From Globodera rostochiensis (Eukaryota > Nematoda > Chromadorea > Rhabditida > Heteroderidae), in assembly GCA_018350325.1 (NCBI GenBank), contig JAEVLN010000004.1, positions 2,542,001 through 2,606,000 of the forward strand: 64,000 bases of DNA, given 5' to 3'. The notes under the pieces are model-generated. The model did no database searches, had not been told where the DNA came from, and saw only the letters and a list, made by a program, of their open reading frames with translations. Position numbers and translations under genes: made by a program. Of the stretch, positions 11,298-21,781 are shown piece after piece; position 1 is the stretch's first letter, and every line of letters starts with the position of its first letter.

Positions 11298-13000
11298 ATG
11301 GCCAGCGGCGGCGTGAAGCGTCCGCCCGGCTCTGATCAGGACCAGCAACTGCCCACATACAAGTGCCGATCAAAAAACCTAACGGCACTCAGATTAATCA
11401 AATTTGGGGTCGGATTTTTAGGCTTGTGGTCATCGGCGAGGGCGGCGTCGGCAAATCGTCGCTGACCATCCAATTCTTCCAGGCCGGTGGGGGCAATAGG
11501 GCGGCCGCTAATTCAATTATTGGCACGGCACAAAATTTACGGCACAATTTTATCGACGGGATTTTCTGAGACAAAATTTGCCTTTTTGATGAGAAAAAAC
11601 CCCCCAGGGATCGCGGCAATTGAACTCGCAAATTCGAATTTTAGTCAACTTTTAAACGCAAATTTCAGAAACAATTTGTGGATTATTACGACCCGACAAT
11701 TGAGGACCAGTACATCCAGCACTGCGAAATCGATGGCCAATGGGTGATCCTGGACGGTTTGTGGCCTAATTAATGAGCTTAAATTGTTGAAAGGGAGGGA
11801 ATGTTTGAAATATCGAAAAATGAATGATTTTGGAAACAAAAAATAATTTAGTGTTGGACACCGCTGGGCAGGAGGAATTTTCTGCAATGCGCGAACAGTG
11901 AGTGCAATTTTAGGCCAATTTTGAACTCCTTGGAAGTTTTTAGGAACAAAATATAAAAGGCTTGAGGGAAATTTCCCTTCAGGGGATGTCTTCTTAGATT
12001 GTGGAATTTCCCTTTAGGGGATGCTTTTTATAGGGGAATTTTCCCTTTAGGGGAGGACTTTTTTAATGGGCCCCTGGATAATTAAAGCAAAAAAATTCAA
12101 AAAAAATTTCAGGTACATGCGCAACGGGCGCGGTTTTTTGCTGGTGTACTCGGTGACGGACGAGCAAAGCTTCCAGGCATGGCGCCGTATTCCAATTTTA
12201 GAGGCTTTATGTTTTGGCTTTTTATTCTTTTTTGATTCTTGCCGATTTTTCCTTAATTTTTGTTCTTTGCCGCCATTCAATGCAAACGTTCTTTCAGGAG
12301 GCGCGCAAGCTGTACCAGCAAGTGCTGCGGGTGAAGGACACCAGCGAGTACCCGGTGCTGCTGGTGGCCAACAAAGTGAGCGCGGGGGGACAAAAATTAA
12401 AGAAAATCTTTGCCCAACCAATTTTTCGGGCTCGGGATTTAATTCCAAAACGATCTGTCGGGATACCGGTGTCGGGAGTCCGAATTCAGCCCCCCCCCCC
12501 CGCGGGATCCCGAGAAAATCCCGGTTCTGTCCGGTGCCGAGTTAATTCCAAATTTAAGGCCGACCTGATCAACCAGAGGAAAGGTGAGCTTTTTTAGTAA
12601 TTGCAAATTGCTTTTTTCCCAATTATTCGCCCAAAAATATTCTTAAAAATGGAATTTGTTATTTTAATTTGCCTTTTTTATTAAAAAAAATGGAAGACAA
12701 AATTCAGTGAGCGAACAGCAGGGGCGGCAGTTGGCCGCCGAATTGGGCGTGCCGTACATCGAAACGTCGGCCAAAGACCCGCCGATGAATGTGGACGCCG
12801 CGTTCCACGAAATTGTGCGCATTGTGAACACTTTTCCCAGCGAGGACGCCGCCGGCACATCCGAGGCGTGCCATTATTTAATGGGCACGGAGGGCCAAAT
12901 AAACTCTTTTTAGGCCAAGAAAAATGGGCCCGGAAGGGTGGGGGGAAAGGCCAAGCGGAGAAGCAGCGCCGGCAGCAACAAAAAGTGCGTTGTCCAATGA
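11298..13000 (+). CDS. ras-2: Ras-family small GTPase, M-Ras/R-Ras-like, 9 exons
   Basis: Membrane-anchored signalling GTPase. Exons 11298-11362, 11422-11482, 11669-11756, 11852-11897, 12113-12176, 12298-12375, 12559-12583, 12708-12865 and 12914-13000 sum to exactly 224 codons (223 aa). Visible G boxes are GEGGVGKSS (P-loop), YDPTIEDQY (switch I/effector), [17 protein letters not shown] (switch II), ANKAD (G4, split by intron 6) and ETSAK (G5). The C-terminus is a Lys/Arg-rich stretch ending in CVVQ, a CAAX prenylation box. [15 protein letters not shown] and ETSAKDPP fit M-Ras and the C. elegans RAS-2 group better than classical Ras; the symbol is by similarity. Introns 2, 5 and 8 begin with GC, and GT donors cannot keep the frame. 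The galectin gene converges on it, ending 110 bp away. Confidence 0.93.
11950..12060 (+). repeat. Short repeats in a Ras-gene intron
   Basis: Three spaced copies of a unit like TTTCCCTTTAGGGGA, itself partly palindromic, lie in intron 4. No coding content. Confidence 0.6.
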
Positions 13001-13110
13001 AAGGGACAAAACGAAGGCGGCACGGCACATTCACTTCACAAAGTGCCAATGCGTCCGCCATTAATTAATTTTGTTTATTTTCTTTGGTTTTTAATTAATT
13101 AATTAATTGT

Positions 13111-15355
13111 TCAGCGACCGTTGTTGAAGTCCAAACCGTCCGACTAAATCAGAAAAAATTGCGAAAAGATTTGGGGGAGTTTTTCTTTTAATTTTAAATC
13201 AAGTTCAGCGCGGTCGGAGTTCAACAACATTTCTTGTGCCAAAACTCGGCCTTTTTATGCCTTCAGCTCGATTTTAATTGCACTAATTTTGAACATTTTG
13301 TTGCCATGACTTTTGCCAATTTGCCATGCCGTGACCCTAAAATTGCCCAATTTTACTTGTCACTTTCGTTCCGTTTGCCTTACGTTGTCAGTTTCCTGTT
13401 GATTTTTTGAGTTTTCATTTTTCAATTTAAAATTGCTCAAAAATCAACTCCAAAGTCTCCGATTTTGCATAATAATATTTTTTTAATCGGACTTTTTATA
13501 CCAAAAGCCAACATAATATTTTTTTCCTGTCAAATTTATTGTTTATTTAATTTGCTTTCAAAGCATTTACGCAATGAATGAGAATAAATGAATTGGGTGC
13601 CGAAATGAATTGAGTGCCTCGGGTTACTCCCCTCCCCGACATTTCGGGGGTTCTTCGGGGGCGGCGTGTCGGGGATGAGGCCCAAAAATGTCGGGGCTTG
13701 GCGAGCAACTCGAAGTTTTTGAATCGATTTTTTATTGATGATTCATCAGCATTTTAATTATTTGTGTGAGCGGTGAAAGGCAATTAAAAAGGTTTCCACC
13801 ATTCACAAAACGTTTCTCGTCATTCCATCTCGAGACCGATCAGCTTAAAATTAATTTACCTAATTATAATTGATCGATTGATTGGGACCAAACTGACTTC
13901 AACGTCTCCCTGAATTAGCAGACCGAAAATGTCGTCGGGCTTCGACCGGTGCACAAAATTGGCGTAATGCTGCGCGTTGATGAAAATCTTTGAAAATTTC
14001 TCTTTAACATAATTATATTTTAATTGATTGTTGAGTAATTAACGGACGCCGAAATGGTTGGCCTCGTTGAGAATGGCCAAGTCAAAGCAATGGCCCTTCT
14101 CCAAGGGCATTTTGCCCTCGCGCTCTTCGTTGCCCCATTCGCCCGCCTCCAGCGCATTGCGCACCACCGCCTGGGGGCAAAAGGGTCACTTTTTGGCCAA
14201 AATCCAAATATATATTTTGGCAATAAATGCGCCTCTGATCTGATTGAGCTAACACAGAAAATGGCATCAAAATGACTTTTTGATCGAAGCGCGGGTTGAC
14301 GTGCAGTGCAATGTCGCCATTTCTGCGCAACAAATTGACCTCAAAGCGACCGCCTTTCTTCATCGTCGGCGAGCCGAACACTTTCAGCCGTTTGCCAACC
14401 GGAAACCCCCGGGGGAGGCCCGTCTCGTAGGGGACAGGCTAAATAGGCAATTTTATGCTAAATGTTTTAATTTTATAAATAATAATAATTCTTTGGAACT
14501 CACATAAACTTTCCCGCCCCAATGCTGAAAAACAAAATTAATTCAAAACATATAAAAAACAACAACAATTTGTTGGATTGTCAGGTCTCCGTCAATGGAC
14601 AAATGAGTGATGGACTGAAGTGGCAGCTGATAGGTGTACTTCTTGAACTCCTTGCCGTCGATGATTATCTAAGTCAATTCCTTTTTGATCGGGGCTACAT
14701 TGGACAAAGTCGGGGCAAACATTAAATCCGCCGCACCTGGAATTCTTTGTCGTGTGCGCGGATTCGCACGTCAAAGGGTTGGCCAGGTTTCAGCGGGCAC
14801 GGCTTGCGTTGTTCCTTCCCCCACGCATTGTTTACCATCGAATTGAGGGCAATCTGAGGCGAGGCGAAAGGCTTAGGACGATTCAAATCCCTTCCTTCGA
14901 CTTGGCCATTCCGGTGCCGACCGACCTTGGCCTGGTCGAAGCGTACAGAAATGTGCAGCGGCACGTCGTTGCCGCTGAAGTCGGCCGACTTGTTGTGCAG
15001 GCTGATGGTGAAACGGCGCGCCTCCGGCCCGGCAGTGCCCTTCACCATCAGCGTTTGGCCGGGTTCAAACCGTACGTCCAGTACGCCTCGGTAGGGAATG
15101 GGCTGACAGAGAATTTCAATTCAAAAACCAAATGGTTTGTTATTTCAAAGTGTACGATGGGTACGATACTCGGGGATCATGTCCCCGCACCTCATCCCCG
15201 TCGGGGACGGGGAAGCAAAAGCCCGCAAATTTTTTAGTTTATTTCTAAAGCGGAAAAGTGCCGAAACTGACCAACGCTGTTGGAGTTGAAGTGATTTTAT
15301 TGTTGGTAACAAAGTAATTATTTTGCTCGCCCGAAGGGACGACATTTAAAGACAT
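13111..15355 (-). CDS. lec-1: Tandem-repeat galectin, LEC-1 type, 9 exons
   Basis: Beta-galactoside-binding lectin with two carbohydrate-recognition domains (CRDs). Minus-strand exons 15355-15272, 15102-14926, 14853-14737, 14668-14567, 14524-14504, 14438-14277, 14170-14048, 13987-13898 and 13143-13111 sum to 303 codons (302 aa). The N-terminal CRD reads PIPYRGVLDVRFEPGQTLMVKG, then FTISLHNKSADF, DVPLHISVRFDQAK, NAWGKEQR and SIDGDLTIQQIHWGGKVY. The C-terminal CRD reads PVPYETGL, RFEVNLLRRNGDIALHVNPRF, GEWGNEEREGKMP and GLLIQGDVE. The sugar-contacting H-x-(N/S)-x-R-F and W-G-x-E-x-R motifs are present in both, with N-terminal HISVRF and C-terminal HVNPRF. The protein is longer than I remember for C. 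elegans LEC-1 because of a different leading segment. The last exon is tiny and lies beyond a 754-bp intron. An upstream in-frame ATG at 15355 was chosen over 15345, which is out of frame with exon 2. Confidence 0.93.
13620..13700. repeat. GC-rich inverted repeats in a galectin intron
   Basis: CCCCGACATTTCGGGGG and a nearby GTCGGGGATGAGG form small palindromes. Related CTCATCCCCGTCGGGGAC occurs near 15190 in the first intron of the same gene, in the opposite arrangement. Confidence 0.5.
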
Positions 15356-16295
15356 TTTGTATGGAAAATGCGCTAAATTTAAATTGGGATAGGCTTTTAA
15401 AGTTAAATGCCCAAAATGCTCTCTTTAATCTTTCCAATTTATCTATTCACTTTTATATGAAAAAAGAATTCTCAAAATAAATGGCAATTCAATTGAAATA
15501 TGACAAATATTCCTTTCCCAGTTTTGCGCGCGACTTTTGGGTTAGTTGAGAGTTGCGAGGGCGGCCTTTGAGCGAACAATGGACACAAATCGGTGGCGGG
15601 GGGGGGGATTTGTTTTTAAAGTATTTTATGGGCACAAAGAACTTTTTTAAGATCTTTTGGAAATTTGTTATTTTACCCAGTTAATTGCCCAGAAAATTTC
15701 CTTACTATTAGGCAAAAATATAAAATAATTAATTATAATAAACCGCCGATTGGAAGAATTTAAGGAGGGCATTTAGAGGCCCGGCCACACGTCGGCCGAT
15801 GTGCCGAAATTGAAAATGTGCACACGCAAAATTTGTTGGGAGAGAGAGGGAATTGAGCGGAGCGCACAGAAGCACAACCGAGAGAACAAAACAGCGCGAG
15901 GCAAGCAAAGAAATTGGCAAAATGTCAGAGAGAAGGGAGTGAATGTGGCGGTGGTGCCCTCTTCGGCCAATTCTCCGTTTCTGCCGTTACTGTCAGGCCC
16001 GTAACCATTCCGGAGAGGGGATCTCCCCGGTACGGACCTCCCCCTCACTGTCCATGTATTCATTTGAATATATTTATAGTGAATTTGTTATAACAGCCAA
16101 AACAAATTGTGTCTCAATCATTTTTGGCACACAAACGCCTAAGCTTTTCCCGTTTGTTTTTATTCCAATGTTTCTTCTTCCCGTCCTTGTTCTCGGCCAA
16201 TTCCAATCGCCCAACACCGCCCTGTATGTGCGCCACATCGGTGCCTTAAAAATGTCAAACCAAAATAAATCTTAATTTCTACAAAATGTGGCCAA
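15356..16295. other. Intergenic region upstream of the galectin
   Basis: No convincing gene. It contains a G run near 15597-15608, a purine-rich stretch (15836-15950) and a GC-rich stretch near 16000-16050. The short open frames on both strands have no recognisable family features. The galectin promoter should lie at the left end; LSG1 ends at the right. Confidence 0.5.
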
Positions 16296-18685
16296 TCACG
16301 CACCCAATTTCTTTCCCTTCGATTCGGTGAAAAACATTTTGTCAAGCCGAGAAGCTGCGACAATTTTCCTCTGAAGCCGGTAGCCTTCCGGCGTCGCTGT
16401 TGCGCCATCGTTCTGCTCCAACAGCAATTGCCGGCGCTCGAGCTGTTCCAACAAATTCGCACCAATTTGACGCTTATTCGGCTCGCCTTCGCCCGCCTTA
16501 AATTCCTTGTTCACTAATCCGAGACTTTTGTTAATTCCGAGAGTAAACAACCACCTGTCGTTGTTGTTGTTGGTGTGCTTTGGACTTTGCAGCCGTAGCA
16601 AATGTCCATTCGTCAAAGTGTTGCTGCGTGAAATTTGGCGGTGCCGCAACCCATTTCAGCGAACCGTCAACAACGTCAGAAAGGATCAGCCGCGCGGCAC
16701 GCGAACAATCCTTTGTATAGTAATTGAATTGGACACGTTTGGGAATGCGTGCATTTGCTTACGGGAATGCCCGAGGCGCTCATAAAGCCCTTGAGGAACG
16801 CGACAGCGGTCAGCAAATCGTGCGCGTTGATCTGATTGTGAGCGCCTGCAGGCAACAGAACAGAGTAGCGTTGCTGGAGGCAATGGCGAGGAATGCGCTC
16901 GCACAACAGCTGGATGGGCCCCAAATAGTCACGCATATGCGCAATTGGCAGTATGCCTAAGGGTGGAAGGCGGGGGTAAAGCCAATAAATTTGGTGTCAA
17001 ATTTAAGAGCCTCTAAAAAAGTGTACCGTTCAAAATCATATCGGCATCACTAAGACCAAACTGCGGCATCACAAGGCCCGGACAATCGCACAAAGTTAAC
17101 TAAAAGAAAATTATCAAAAGTTCAAAATGAATTACCTTTTACGTTCAAAAGCATTTTACCTGATCATTGATGACTAGCGTTTGAAAATGCTTCGTTTTGC
17201 CCGGCGTTGCGGACACCGCCGTCTTTTTGGTGCCAAACAGTCGGTTGATTGTCATGCTTTTGCCCACATTTGGATATCCAACCATTCCTAAAAGTGAAAA
17301 GTGCGTAAATGCACAACACCTTGGCCTCGAATTTACCGATTACACATGAAGAACCTCGACTCCGTATGTCCGGAAAAGCTTCTGACACAGCTTGTTGAAG
17401 CATGGCGATCAATTGCTACAAAAATAAAAATTGCAAAAAACAAAAAAGCTATACAAACCGTCGGGTTCCAAACAAAATCTTCGCCTTTGTCGTCGTCGTC
17501 CCCTTCCATCCCTCCGTCCGTTTCATCGCTGCCATCACTTTCGGCACAAGCCGCCGATCCAGGCTCCTCAATTTCTTCTTCAGATGAGGACGTTGATGAA
17601 CAACTATTTGCACGAAGATTGGCACATTCTTCATGGGCTTGTGCAGCTGAATTTTGCCCAGCTTGGACTTCTTCCTTCACATGTTTTGCACTCCTTAAAT
17701 ATCCAAAACGTTTTTTAGAAAGCTGAGAGAATGTCTTACCAAAATATCGCGTTGATTCCTTGGTCGTGGAAAAAACCCTTCCAGGCCCTGAGTTGATCAG
17801 TTGTGATCAGGTCGGCTTTGTTGACAAGCAGCAAACATTGCTTTTTCGGGTCAACTTCCTTCACAAAATGTTCAAGGTCAGAACTACGGAACAACAGTGG
17901 GTTTCTCGCATCAACGACCTGAAAACGGAAATCTTCACATTGAAAAACAAAAACTTACAAAACCTGGACCACCAAATGACTTCGTTCCACCACTCGCCAC
18001 AGCTGACGCCAGATTTCCAAGTTTCGTTCAAAGGGCGTAATCACCACATTGCTCTAGGAAAGGGGCACAGTAGACCAACCAATTCGAAATATATGCAAAT
18101 AGAGAAAGAAACACTAACTTCGCTCAGTTTTGCCAATTGTCGACGCCAATCAACAAATTCCTCGGCCTCGAGTGCGTTGAGCTGTTCCGCGTCCGCGTAT
18201 GTTCCCGGCCGAGGCCGACGCGGAATCCTAAGCAGATGACCATAGTGCTCGTTCAGCTTCTTAAGCGAATCCATCGCCGCTTTTGGTGCCAACGAAATTG
18301 CCACAGAGCCATTGCTGCAAATTTTTTTTCTTTTAGTATTAAAAAGCATTTTTCCTGGGATTGACCAGACAGGATTTCGGAAATCGCAGATGGTTTAGTC
18401 AAAACTTCAAGTCATATGCCTTGAACAATCAAACCTGGCCAGCAATTTCACGTCACTACGTTCCGCCTCAAAAGTTGCGTTGGCCAACTCGGCGTTGGTG
18501 AGCAGCTCCTCCACGTCGGTCTCATGCGTTTTGGAAGCAAGTGGTTTTTGCGCGGAGTGCCGAAGTGTGCCGTTGATGTTCGATGAAGTCGTATTTTTTG
18601 CACGGGCTCTGCTGTTCATCAATGCCTTGGCCAACCCGGCGTTGTACCCGGTAAGTTCAGTCGCTTTGTGCCGTCTCTTTGTCAT
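16296..18685 (-). CDS. LSG1: LSG1, large ribosomal subunit export GTPase
   Basis: Cytoplasmic GTPase that releases the export adaptor NMD3 from the pre-60S subunit. Exon 1 starts at 18685 with MTKRRHKATELTG and contains LLTNAELANATFEAE. Later exons give LLRIPRRPRPGTY, EEFVDWRRQLAKL, ITPFERNLEIWRQLWRVVERS and VVDARNPLLFRSSDLE. The GTPase fold is circularly permuted, as in this family: G4 VNKAD (near 17815) comes before G1 GYPNVGKSMTIN (near 17270), then SATPGKTKHFQTL and G3 LCDCPGLVMP (near 17070). An acidic insert rich in D/E/S (17480-17660) sits where human LSG1 also has one. The C-terminal part (ILPIAHMRDY, LLTAVAFLKGFM) ends GKKLGA at 16296. All joins checked use GT-AG. TTTTCTAG ends 8 nt before the ATG. 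Confidence 0.93.
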
Positions 18686-18686
18686 T

Positions 18687-18702
18687 GTTGAATCTAGAAA
18701 AC
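18687..18702 (-). promoter_or_regulatory. Likely trans-splice acceptor of LSG1
   Basis: On the minus strand the sequence reads TCGTTTTCTAG, and the AG is separated from the LSG1 ATG by only eight bases (ATTCAACA). A pyrimidine-rich acceptor this close to a start codon is typical of nematode spliced-leader addition. That a leader is really added is inference. Confidence 0.6.
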
Positions 18703-18911
18703 GATTAGAATATTCTTAAAAGTCGTGAAATATTTTTTAATTTCAACCTAGTGATGATTAAATTTAAAATGCGGAATTATGGTTTATTTTTTGACCTATT
18801 TCATAATTTCACAAGTTTGGTGACATAGCCTCAGAAAACGTTTAAGAGCAAACAAAAACTCGTTTTCATTCAACAAACATCGTTAAATTCGGGAAGTCGG
18901 AAAACACTCAA

Positions 18912-19217
18912 TCAGTGCTTTTGTTGCTCTTCTTTCTTTGTGTTAGCGCCCTGTCCACTGCCAATGTCCGTCGTCTCTCTCCACTTCTTGCGGTCCTCTT
19001 TGCACTGTTTGGTGCCGATTTCGTCGCCCGCTAAATAATCACGCGCGTTGTAGAAGGCAACTAAGCCGGTGGGCCAACGCTGGGCCAGCCAATATCGCGA
19101 AGTTTCGCTATTTGCCAACACTTTATAATAAATCAAAATGTCAAGAAATGCGGCGCCGTGCAGTACGATGAAGCCTTTGAATACTTTCCCTCTGCTGGCT
19201 GTTGAATAGCGTAACAT
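18912..19217 (-). CDS. Small conserved-looking membrane protein, function unknown
   Basis: Single-exon frame of 101 aa. It starts MLRYSTASRGKVFKGFIVLHG and has one hydrophobic stretch (about residues 14-35, GFIVLHGAAFLDILIYYKVLA), followed by RYWLAQRWPTGLVAFYNARDY and a charged, Lys/Gln-rich tail ending KKEEQQKH. The N-terminus is short and basic, as in small mitochondrial inner-membrane proteins, but I do not recognise the family. It lies 227 bp upstream of LSG1 on the same strand. An intron near the end cannot be excluded, because the last 20 residues are low in complexity. Confidence 0.6.
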   Translation of the reverse strand: MLRYSTASRGKVFKGFIVLHGAAFLDILIYYKVLANSETSRYWLAQRWPTGLVAFYNARDYLAGDEIGTKQCKEDRKKWRETTDIGSGQGANTKKEEQQKH

Positions 19218-20680
19218 GCAATAAAATCTTAATCAAATGAGCAACTTTAAGACAAAATTAAAAAACAAGGCCCATTTCAACCATTCTGGTGCGGACAAAA
19301 TGTGCGGTAACGCGGAAAAGGACAAAATGTTCGGTAACAGGGAAAAGGAGGTAATACTTTTTTTTTAAATGTTAAATATTTAGGATAAAATATTAACTAG
19401 TTCCTCACGAACTTGACGGGTGTGCCTGGGGTAAAATGATCCGTTAGAACACGAATCGAACCCCTAACCGAATTCGAACAATTGGCCCCACACATTTTCA
19501 AAAAATTTAAAAAGTCGTCAAAAAAATATTTGAACAAATCGCCAAAACTATTAGGTATGTCTTTTCACACGCTAAATTCAAAATACCTTGCTGGCCTTTT
19601 TATCGAATGTGCCATTTGGGTCAGTTTGGATTCTAACAAAACCTCTTGAAAATACGAAATACCTTTTACGACTTTACCCCCATTTATTCATATGAAATTC
19701 TTGTAAAATCGAAGCAACATTTAAATCCTTAAAAATTTTGAAGCTCTCTCATCTAAAAAGCTTCAAAAATTACCGTATTTCTAAACTTTTGGTTGCAAGT
19801 CTCTTGTCTCAAAATCTTCTCGGCGGCGCTTATCGGGCACCGCCGACCCACCTGCCCCCGGAAGTGAAGCAGAATTCTCAAAATAATGATGATGAGGCAA
19901 TTGAAGTTGAAGACAACGAGGAAGATTTCAGCTACCTCAGCCAATTTCACTGCGAAATGACAAATTTCCAAAATTTTCCCCTCCCCCCCCCCTCCCAAAT
20001 TTGCCTTGTTCGCTTGCCCAGCCCCCCCCCCCAACTTTACTATCGCCGCCACACATTGTTTCTGCTGTCCTGTCGTCCTCTCCATTCTTCGGCCACAGCC
20101 CGAAGATTAGAATCTTCGAGCTCTGGTGGTGGTGGTGGTGGAAAATGAGCCCCGGGGGCCCAGAACATTGCCAACAGTCACCCGCTCCCCTTCCCTCCCC
20201 ATCGACTCATCTCAATAACATTTGATTATTGTTCAGCCCCCAAGGGCAGCAGAGCAGAGACCCCCGCCCCGCCCGATCCATTGCCACCTTCACACGACCA
20301 TTCTCTCCTCTCACTGTGCGTGCCTTCTAATGTCGCCTCGGGGGAAATTGAAATGGATTTTATTTGCTTAGGAGGCAAACGCCATTTTGCTGATAATATC
20401 GTGCGTTCCATAACTCCTCTTATTGGCACGACTAACTAACTCACTGATGAGCTTGTTTTTACGATAAAAAGACCCCCCCCCCTTCATTTTACGGAGATTG
20501 TTTTTCATCTTTTTTTGTTTTCCTTTCACTCCCCCCCCCCAACTCCCCGCCGCCCATTTCACTCATTCATTTACTTGTCCTTGTGCCATAAATCATTTCT
20601 TTCTCGCGCCATATGCGCTTTTTTGTTGTTGCTAATCCGATGGATGCGATGCGTTTGATGGTAAGGCGTCGTGACGATTT
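19218..20680. other. Gene-poor, pyrimidine-rich intergenic DNA
   Basis: No supportable gene. It has several C runs (19983-19993, 20022-20031, 20474-20482, 20531-20540). An open frame at 19738-20148 overlaps a dispersed repeat and homopolymers and is not accepted as a gene. Confidence 0.5.
19811..19868 (+). repeat. Dispersed repeat copy 1 (CACCGCCGACCCACC type)
   Basis: About 55 bp with the landmarks TCGGCGGCG, GGCACCGCCGACCCACCTG and CCCCCGGAAGTGAAG. A diverged second copy in the same orientation lies at 28107-28162, inside an intron of the Golgi-type gene. Confidence 0.7.
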
Positions 20681-20689
20681 CGGCAACAG

Positions 20690-21270
20690 ACGTTTTGGCA
20701 CAAAGACAATTCGGCGATGGACAGTTCGGCAACAAAAGAAAGTTTGCTCATCAATCAACTTGCGACCTCCTCGAACTTCTGTTGATAAAATTTTGATTCA
20801 TTGACGCATTTGTTGTGTAAGAAGCATCTGCCACCGATGGTAATACAATTTTTGTCCGAAGAGAGGGGAAGGGAGGTGGGGAATGGGAAAGGGATGGGAC
20901 GGGAGAAGATGAATTGATGGAATATGGTAATCTATCGGTTCCTGGGAATTTTTCGGGTATCCAAACCGAACAACAGCTAGTTGCCATTTGAGGTCGCAAG
21001 CTTAATATGTAAATAAATCAATTACAAAGTGACGAAGAAGAAATAAAAAATCATAATTTAGTTAAAGAAACAGAATCAAATGTTCTAATTGATGAGCTAA
21101 ACTTTGTTAAAAAATTCTTTTGTTGCCGAACTATCCATTGCCGAATAGTTAAAAAAGTTGGTGCCGGACAATTATTGACACCAACCAAAACATCGTACTA
21201 TACTGGGCACCGGACAATGGGCACCCCAATTGTCCGAATTTCTTGGTGCCCAATTGTCCCGACACGAATT
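20690..21270. repeat. Inverted repeats around GTTCGGCAACAAAAG
   Basis: GACAGTTCGGCAACAAAAG near 20718 reappears inverted near 21117 as CTTTTGTTGCCGAACT. The adjacent GGCGATGG and CCATTGCCG also match. The outer half (21170-21265) is a second palindrome built on GGACAATGGGCACC and its inverse GGTGCCCAATTGTCC. The pattern suggests nested, decayed inverted-repeat elements. Confidence 0.65.
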
Positions 21271-21781
21271 AAAAACGAATGTTTATTAATTCAAATTTGT
21301 TTTGATTCGTTTGCCTTTTTTGCCCGTTGTTGTCGTTCCTTTTTCGTTGGGTCGATTCAATCAGTTTATGTCGCTGCCAAATTGTATGGCCAAACCAATA
21401 ACAAACATCCAAAACAAACATTTTGCATATTGACGCCATTGGCCCCCCAATTTAGCTCCCACAAAACTCCATTAGCCGACCCGCCGGGCCCATAAAGTAA
21501 CAAAACTTTGGATATGACTTTTAAGTAGCAAAATTAAATTGTGTTAAGGTGCGTAAAGCACAAAATTCAGTCGGCGGCGGATGGATGTAACAAATAAAAT
21601 TGTTTCCGTGCAGCGTGCACCACACAACAACATTTGTTATTCGTCCAATATGGCTGCATCTTTTTGCACGCAAATCATTTTCTCTTCCACAAGTTTTTGG
21701 CCAATTTCACACAATCGATTTTTTTATTTGTTGCTCTTTTTATATCACTAAAGAAGAGGCAGATAAAGAATCCGAATAAAA

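Noticed and set aside
12066..12545. 159-codon frame across the Ras gene
   Set aside because: It reads through introns; only parts coincide with the true exons.
15145..15345. ATG at 15345 as galectin start
   Set aside because: Out of frame with the PIPYRGVL exon; the ATG at 15355 is in frame through the GT-AG intron.
19430..19510. B-box-like GGTTCGATTC on the minus strand, possible tRNA
   Set aside because: The flanking bases do not pair as a T-arm, and no A-box or acceptor stem was found at the right distance.
19738..20148. 136-codon open frame
   Set aside because: It overlaps the dispersed repeat and several C runs, and has no recognisable domain.
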